A program made the translations under genes and the position numbers. Below, in pieces: positions 62,000 through 64,000 of a stretch of 64,000 bases of DNA. Source of the stretch: Cinclus cinclus (taxonomy: Eukaryota; Chordata; Aves; Passeriformes; Cinclidae); assembly GCF_963662255.1 (NCBI RefSeq), contig NC_085060.1, positions 6,325,630 through 6,389,629 on the forward strand, in the 5' to 3' direction. The notes beneath the pieces were generated by a model. That model searched no databases. It saw only the letters and a list, made by a program, of their open reading frames with translations, and was not told where the DNA came from. Within the stretch, counting starts at the first letter, position 1. Every line of letters begins with the position of its first letter.

Positions 62000-62503
62000 T
62001 AGAAATACGTTATATTTTGTTAAACTCAGGCAGTGGAATTGAGAGTTAAGGTTGAACCTCCTTTCCTATTCAACTCCCTTGCAGTAATCAGTCCCCTTAG
62101 ATTCACAGCACGTTACCCATCTAATAAAGCTTCCTAATCCAGCTCTAGTGTCCTGAATGCAATTCATTGGATGCCAAAAATGCTTTTTAATTTCACATTT
62201 ATGTATGTTTTTTAGAGTTCATCAGTGGTTTACTGCAAGTCATGACTAGAATACTGGATTCCAGGTGTTTCTGGGAAGTTGGTATCAACACCTTAATGTG
62301 CATTCATTTATTTAAAGAAAAAAAATTACAACAAAAATGACCCCATAATGTAAGTTAGCTAGCTCTTTTCTTTATGAATCAGATGTTTAATGTTAGAAAT
62401 ACCACATGTTGGAAAGCTATTTTATGTGACTGATGTTCTAATGACTGTCTTTTATGTTCTTCTGAAGATGTGGTTATAAACCATTTTGCTCTTTAGGCTC
62501 CTT

Positions 62504-62515
62504 CCCCCCCCCCCC
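62504..62515 (+). repeat. C12 homopolymer
   Basis: Twelve consecutive C followed by a T-rich run, giving a sharp C-to-T strand pattern. Simple sequence, probably length-polymorphic. Confidence 0.85.
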
Positions 62516-62989
62516 TTTTTTCTTTCTGTTTTGTTTTTGTTTCTCACACTGCAAATTTAAACTGACAAGAAGACTGTAATAGGACTCCAAAACATACCTT
62601 GAACACACACTGTTAAGCAAATTACAATTGCTGATGTCATTTACACGTGTTGCCTTTCAAAGGATGAACATGTTCATTTAATTTGCTTTTTAAATATCCA
62701 TAACAGTGTCCCCAAGCATTTTAATAAAACAGAAACAGTTAATTATTGCTGAATAAGGGTACCCAAATACAGTGATCTGCAGCTTGCATTTAAATGTGTC
62801 TGACAGCATTTCTCCCTTGAAGAGAAAATTGTGCAAATTGCCAGTTATTATATTTTTTAATAAATAAGTCTTGACTCTGTTTCTCTTTTCTTCCCCACCC
62901 CTCTGCAATACTGTTCAACAACCATACTTTCAGTGGGACCATTTCTATTACAGAGTGATTGAGCTCTGATTTACACATCAATTACCCAA

Positions 62990-63115
62990 CTTCATGGAGA
63001 TTTTCGTGCTCCCCTAGCTGACATCAATGAAGCATAACTGCGTAAGCGCTTTATTTCATCCCAGTTTTTGATAACTCAGACTGATAACTAATCATATTGA
63101 AAGACAATGTGCTAT
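62990..63115. promoter_or_regulatory. Conserved-element-like block
   Basis: Complex sequence with TTTTCGTGCTCC, CTGCGTAAGCGCTTT and ACTAATCATATTG. Isolated CpGs are retained near homeodomain-type TAATCA. No repeat or exon signature. Inference only. Confidence 0.25.
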
Positions 63116-64000
63116 GATACACGAAACAATAAATGCTCCCCTTTGAAAGCTCATCTCTTCTTTATATGCTTACTATTCAGGAGCTTATCTCTGCCATCCA
63201 TTCCCCCAGAATTGTTCCTTCCAAATTCATGTTCAAGAAAGGTTTTGCGCTGTGTAGTACTAAAAACAGGAGGAAAAGGAGGTAAAAATAACATTTTCTA
63301 GATGCTTGGTATGTGTGGGAATAACTAAAAAGAGTGAGGAATATGACAAATACTAGCCAAACCCTTAGCTTGCATTTCCATAATTCCCCCAGGGGTCTCT
63401 TGGGCGTTATGTTTTTTGGAGGCTTTTATCTTCTGTATTGTCTATTATATCTGCTACAGGAATGGCATTGTTTTTAATGCAAATTGTGAAGAGATTTAGC
63501 TCATGTGGATAGATAACCAGTGACCATCTCAAGTGTTTCTCTGCAGAAGTGTTGAACATCAAAGACAGAATATTCTGTATTTTAAAAGAAATCATTTATC
63601 TTGAAGTGCAGTGATAGATACGTTCTGTGCTAGATACTCTCAGTAACTATTCATGCTATTAAAAGGAAGACAACATTAAAGTAAACATTAAATATCAAAG
63701 ATACTAAGGACTTGTAAAGCTATTCTTGCTATGCCTTGATTTGTCTGTCAGGCAGGAAAATTATCAGGACAAAGATGTAAGCTCAGTGGTGATAAACAGG
63801 AAGAAGAATTTTGCCATTTTAAGTATGGTAGTGCTTATATTGTTTATCATTAGTGAAACAAAGACTTCAGATCAGCAGGGAAGATATGTTAAGTTGGTCA
63901 TATTTCTGCCTAAATATCAGATATTTAAATTCCTATTATTTACTTAATACATTTTATGACCTGTGATGAAATTTAAGACCTTAGGCTGCTTTTTCTTTTT
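63116..64000. other. AT-rich non-coding sequence, no gene seen
   Basis: An exact octamer ATGCAAAT lies near 63477-63484. No gene, RNA or repeat recognised up to the window edge. Confidence 0.55.

Larger units (their letters stand above)
61323..62985. other. AT-rich non-coding sequence, no gene seen
   Basis: Contains the A/C-rich low-complexity block at 61870-61999 and a C12 run at 62504-62515, both listed separately. No exon or known repeat family recognised. Confidence 0.55.

Noticed and set aside
1..64000. CRISPR arrays, insertion sequences, operons or other prokaryotic systems
   Set aside because: No regularly spaced direct repeats, no ribosome-binding-site-led gene series and no transposase. 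The sequence is vertebrate-like.
1..64000. Endogenous retrovirus or other viral insertion
   Set aside because: No paired long terminal repeats, primer-binding site or recognisable retroviral frame was seen on either strand.

Overview
This 64 kb window looks like non-coding DNA from an amniote vertebrate nuclear genome, most likely a bird. It is AT-rich throughout. No open frame exceeds about 140 codons, nothing reads as bacterial or viral gene organisation, and no rRNA or tRNA gene is visible. Three things point to birds or other sauropsids: (i) an old CR1 LINE fragment of the type I associate with turtles, crocodilians and deep bird lineages (about 50350-50565); (ii) a decayed MIR core-SINE (about 55618-55790); (iii) no young SINEs, LTR elements or L1, so the interspersed-repeat load is very low. 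Species and locus cannot be named from the sequence alone.

Layout. 1-25 kb is AT-rich single-copy sequence with homopolymer tracts, two A-tail-like 3' ends (2881-2908 on +; 6706-6726 on -) and short perfect inverted repeats. 25.1-25.4 kb holds the only real CpG-rich islet, a candidate promoter or unannotated first exon. A smaller CpG-retaining patch lies at 31.0-31.2 kb. At 33.75 kb there is a polypyrimidine-AG directly abutting a GTAGGT donor, the layout of a recursive splice site, which would fit a long intron on the + strand. 35.7-44.6 kb is the densest stretch of 'conserved-element-like' sequence: high complexity, retained CpGs and homeodomain/POU-type motifs. It includes a G-run cluster at 35.7 kb. 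50-56 kb carries the two recognisable ancient transposon remnants and two more conserved-element-like blocks. At 61.2 kb a strong 3' splice site precedes a 31-codon open segment, a stop and overlapping AATAAA hexamers, a weak candidate terminal exon.

Interpretation. The simplest reading is a long intron or a gene desert next to a developmental gene, with scattered candidate cis-regulatory elements and no confirmed protein-coding gene. No undescribed multi-gene system is present. All regulatory-element calls rest on composition and motifs, not on comparison with other genomes, and carry low confidence accordingly.
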